From: Crocinitomicaceae bacterium
Lineage (GTDB): Bacteria; Bacteroidota; Bacteroidia; Flavobacteriales_D; Crocinitomicaceae
Length of the DNA: 6,138 bases
Assembly: GCA_002696025.1 (NCBI GenBank)
Contig: NZQU01000097.1
Span: 4,807 to 10,944, forward strand
Direction: 5' to 3'
Positions 5,798 to 6,138 of the stretch are shown here, one piece after another. Under the pieces are notes generated by a model, which was not told the DNA's origin, searched no databases, and was given only the letters and a program-made list of their open reading frames with translations. Numbering within the stretch: position 1 is the stretch's first letter; the number at the start of each line of letters is the position of its first letter. A program made the position numbers and the translations under genes.

Positions 5798-6138
5798 ATG
5801 AGAAAAACACTACTTTTTATCGGTTTTCTTGGAATGACATTAATAGCTCATTCACAAGTTATTTTTGCCGTTCAATCACCAAGCTCGATAGCTGGTAATT
5901 ATGAATTTACTTGGGCTCCACCATCTGGAGGATGGGGAACACCTGATTTTAATATTCCTGGAACATTTGTAGAAGATACATTAATGTTTGTAGATGATGG
6001 AACTACAGGAACCAATCCACAAGGGAACCCTATGTCTGCTGAAGGATGTAACCCTTTAGTTAATGATTTAACTGGTAAAATAGCAGTTATATACAGAAAC
6101 ACATGTGAATTTGGAACCAAAGCTATGAATGCTCAAAA
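5798..6138 (+). CDS. secreted PA (protease-associated) domain protein, 3' end cut by window edge
   Basis: The frame is open from the ATG at 5798 to the right edge (113 codons visible). The first 20 residues, MRKTLLFIGFLGMTLIAHSQ, are a clear signal peptide: two basic residues, a hydrophobic core, and a likely cleavage after HSQ, common in Bacteroidota. The mature part begins VIFAVQSPSSIAGNYEFTWA. Residues about 80-113 resemble the start of a PA domain: EGCNPLVNDLTGKIAVIYRNTCEFGTKAMNAQ fits the family pattern C..L..(D)..GKIA.I.RG.C.F..K..NAQ. Cys84 and Cys103 match cysteines often found in such domains. PA domains are found in secreted peptidases and other surface proteins, where they are thought to mediate substrate or protein contact. 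In Bacteroidota they often sit in large proteins exported by the type IX secretion system, but the diagnostic C-terminal sorting domain is outside the window. The catalytic domain, if any, is unseen, so I assign no enzyme activity. The gene has its own promoter. Confidence 0.75.
   Translation, partial: MRKTLLFIGFLGMTLIAHSQVIFAVQSPSSIAGNYEFTWAPPSGGWGTPDFNIPGTFVEDTLMFVDDGTTGTNPQGNPMSAEGCNPLVNDLTGKIAVIYRNTCEFGTKAMNAQ

Noticed and set aside
5899..6120. Minus-strand open frame of 73 codons inside the PA-domain gene.
   Set aside because: The plus-strand frame has a signal peptide, a PA-domain motif and a promoter; the antisense translation resembles no family I know.
1..6138. Search for CRISPR arrays, tRNA or rRNA genes, insertion sequences, toxin-antitoxin pairs or defence genes.
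   Set aside because: No regularly spaced repeats, cloverleaf-like segments, transposase motifs or terminal repeats were seen; conserved genes occupy nearly all of the window.

Overview
The window comes from an AT-rich member of the Bacteroidota, most likely order Flavobacteriales or a close relative. The evidence is the long type-B SdhA with its typical Bacteroidota N-terminus, the sdhC-sdhA-sdhB order with no sdhD, the near-absence of purine-rich Shine-Dalgarno sites (TAAA-type leaders instead), and promoter -7 boxes of the form TAnnTTTG. Family placement is inference; there is no rRNA or species marker.

All genes lie on the + strand and are densely packed. From left to right: the 3' three-quarters of dnaN (DNA polymerase III sliding clamp, 1-813, cut by the window edge); rlmN (radical-SAM methyltransferase for 23S rRNA A2503 and tRNA A37, 870-1958); a 105-base intergenic region with an inverted repeat and a TAAATTTG promoter box; the succinate dehydrogenase/fumarate reductase operon sdhC (2064-2936), sdhA (2941-4944) and sdhB (4961-5707); a 90-base intergenic region with the best promoter in the window; and the first 113 codons of a secreted protein with a PA (protease-associated) domain (5798 to the right edge). 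No stretch of 300 bases lacks a gene.

The three sdh genes are separated by 4 and 16 bases and encode a complete complex: membrane diheme cytochrome b, FAD catalytic subunit, and iron-sulfur subunit with three clusters. The complex transfers electrons between succinate/fumarate and the quinone pool, probably menaquinone. dnaN and rlmN are housekeeping neighbours with no functional link to it. The final gene looks like an independent transcription unit for an exported protein.

I see no previously undescribed multi-gene system, mobile element, CRISPR array, tRNA or rRNA. The points most worth checking are a periplasmic loop enlargement in SdhC (about 60 residues), the absence of an acidic residue next to the SdhC helix-4 heme ligand, and inverted repeats at the sdh promoter and at the promoter of the PA-domain gene.
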